From Cryomorphaceae bacterium (lineage in GTDB: Bacteria > Bacteroidota > Bacteroidia > Flavobacteriales > Schleiferiaceae), in contig DLWR01000013.1 of NCBI GenBank assembly GCA_003444795.1, positions 1 to 6,474 of the forward strand: a stretch of 6,474 nt of DNA, given 5' to 3'. Of this stretch, positions 5,693 to 6,474 are shown in pieces. Made by a program: the position numbers and the translations under genes. Numbering within the stretch: the first letter of the stretch is position 1; every line of letters begins with the position of its first letter. Below the pieces are notes generated by a model. It was not told the DNA's origin. It saw only the letters and a list, made by a program, of their open reading frames with translations, and ran no database searches.

Positions 5693-6474
5693 TTAAGCTC
5701 CTTTGCCAAGGGATTTTTGCAACCATCCCGACTCTCCTAAACCAAAGAGCGCAAAATCGTATTTCACGGGATCCTTTGAGTCCATGGCGCGCAAGGCTGT
5801 ATCTAGTTCCAATACCGTTCTCCGGTCATTCGCCTTGCGGGAAAGTATTCCTAGATCTCGTGCTACGTTACCGGTGTGAACATCTAGCGGACAGGAGAGG
5901 AGGCGTGGGGAGAGGCTCGTCCAAAGCCCAAAATCGACACCCCGCGCCTCAGACCGCACCATCCAACGCAAAAAAAGGTGGAGACGCTTGGCGGCAGACC
6001 CTTGGGCGGGGGAAGCAAGGTGCTTCGCGGAGCGCGTATGTAGCCAATTGCCCGCAAAGGTCTCTCTGAAACGATCAATAGCAGGACCAAAGTCGGATTC
6101 CGCACGACGAGCAGCGAAGGCGTGCTCTAGGGTAGAATGGTTTCGGTACCACGCTTGAAGAGCTCGCATAAATCGCCAGCCATCCTCGGGAAGGAAGGTT
6201 CGGTGCGCCCAGGTGAGAGCCAGCAGGTCCTCCTCGCTGGAGTCGACCAAGAAAGCGACAGGGGAATCGCCCAAGTCGGCAAACATGGCATTTGCGGACT
6301 GCACTATGCTGCTGCGTCGTCCCCAGGCAATGATGGCAGTCATGAGGCCAACCGCCTCGATGTCTTCTCGGCGAGTGTAGCGATGGGGGATGGATATAGG
6401 ATCCTCTGGGGTAAAACCGGGGTGCTCGAAGCGCACCGCCCAAACCCCCAACCAGCCTCTGGCTTTGCCAACAG
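5693..6474 (-). CDS. DUF2400 / TIGR02757 family protein, 5' end outside window
   Basis: This conserved family has no established function that I know of. The frame is open to the right window edge. A TTG at 6451 could be taken as a start, but the codons before it (GKARGWLG...) continue the pattern seen upstream of DPISIPHRY in the family, so the true start lies a few codons outside. Counting from that TTG, family motifs are DPISIPHRY (17-25), EDIEAVGLMTAIIAWG (29-44), AHRTF (82-86), GSAAKRLHLFLRWMVR (151-166), PLDVHTGNVARDLGIL (188-203) and DPVKYDFALFGLG (227-239). Ile/Leu-rich helices dominate; no signal peptide or membrane segment is seen in the part present. The PLDVHTGNVARDLGIL stretch resembles the helix with the catalytic Asp in HhH-GPD DNA glycosylases (PVDTHVxRVAxRLG), with D190 in the matching position. 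It precedes rarA by 20 bases on the same strand, which fits a DNA-maintenance role. The glycosylase relation is inference. Confidence 0.93.
   Translation of the reverse strand, partial: VGKARGWLGVWAVRFEHPGFTPEDPISIPHRYTRREDIEAVGLMTAIIAWGRRSSIVQSANAMFADLGDSPVAFLVDSSEEDLLALTWAHRTFLPEDGWRFMRALQAWYRNHSTLEHAFAARRAESDFGPAIDRFRETFAGNWLHTRSAKHLASPAQGSAAKRLHLFLRWMVRSEARGVDFGLWTSLSPRLLSCPLDVHTGNVARDLGILSRKANDRRTVLELDTALRAMDSKDPVKYDFALFGLGESGWLQKSLGKGA

Noticed and set aside
5602..6069. 155-codon plus-strand open frame across the rarA/DUF2400 junction
   Set aside because: It is antisense to two conserved genes, lacks a promoter-like sequence and resembles no family I know.
6449..6451. TTG as the start codon of the DUF2400 gene
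   Set aside because: The frame is open upstream to the window edge and the upstream residues continue the family-like N-terminal pattern, so the gene is more likely cut by the window.
1..6474. Mobile elements, CRISPR arrays, tRNA/rRNA genes, phage or defence genes
   Set aside because: I saw no transposase or integrase motifs, terminal inverted repeats, regularly spaced repeats or RNA gene signatures. Almost the entire window is occupied by six conserved chromosomal genes.

Overview
The window reads as an ordinary, very dense piece of chromosome from a member of the Bacteroidota. Four things suggest this: an OstA_2-type LptA-like protein directly behind purA; a TPR / five-blade PD40 / OmpA-C protein of the PorE kind; a DUF2400 (TIGR02757) protein in the form common in that phylum; and start regions that lack Shine-Dalgarno sequences but carry matches to the Bacteroidota -7 promoter element TAnnTTTG. 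I cannot name a genus. The moderately high GC content and gene content would fit a Flavobacteriales-like or Saprospirales-like lineage, but that is a guess.

Layout. Positions 1-2413 hold a minus-strand operon read from right to left: a Fur-family regulator (1976-2413), purA (705-1979) and an OstA/LptA-like periplasmic protein (starts at 708, runs off the left edge). Both junctions are 4-base ATGA overlaps, so the three are probably translationally coupled. A 57-base intergenic region (2414-2470) separates this operon from a divergent plus-strand gene (2471-4426) for a secreted, peptidoglycan-binding PorE/OmpA-like envelope protein. That gene meets a second minus-strand operon tail to tail, with a 23-base overlap of the two coding regions. 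The second operon is a DUF2400 protein (5693 to beyond the right edge) followed by rarA (4404-5672).

How the genes fit together. The fur-purA-ostA unit joins a metal- or peroxide-type regulator, AMP synthesis and outer-membrane LPS transport. The PorE-like protein also belongs to the envelope, probably linking an outer-membrane machine such as the type IX secretion system to peptidoglycan. RarA acts at stalled replication forks. Its DUF2400 partner has a motif reminiscent of HhH-GPD DNA glycosylases, so this pair may be a small DNA-maintenance operon.

The most interesting non-coding signal is a 17-bp imperfect palindrome with a single central base (2415-2431). It lies between the fur start codon and its -7 element. 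Its 7-1-7 geometry is that of Fur/PerR/Zur boxes and suggests autoregulation. I see no mobile element, CRISPR array, RNA gene or phage gene, and no convincing new multi-gene system.
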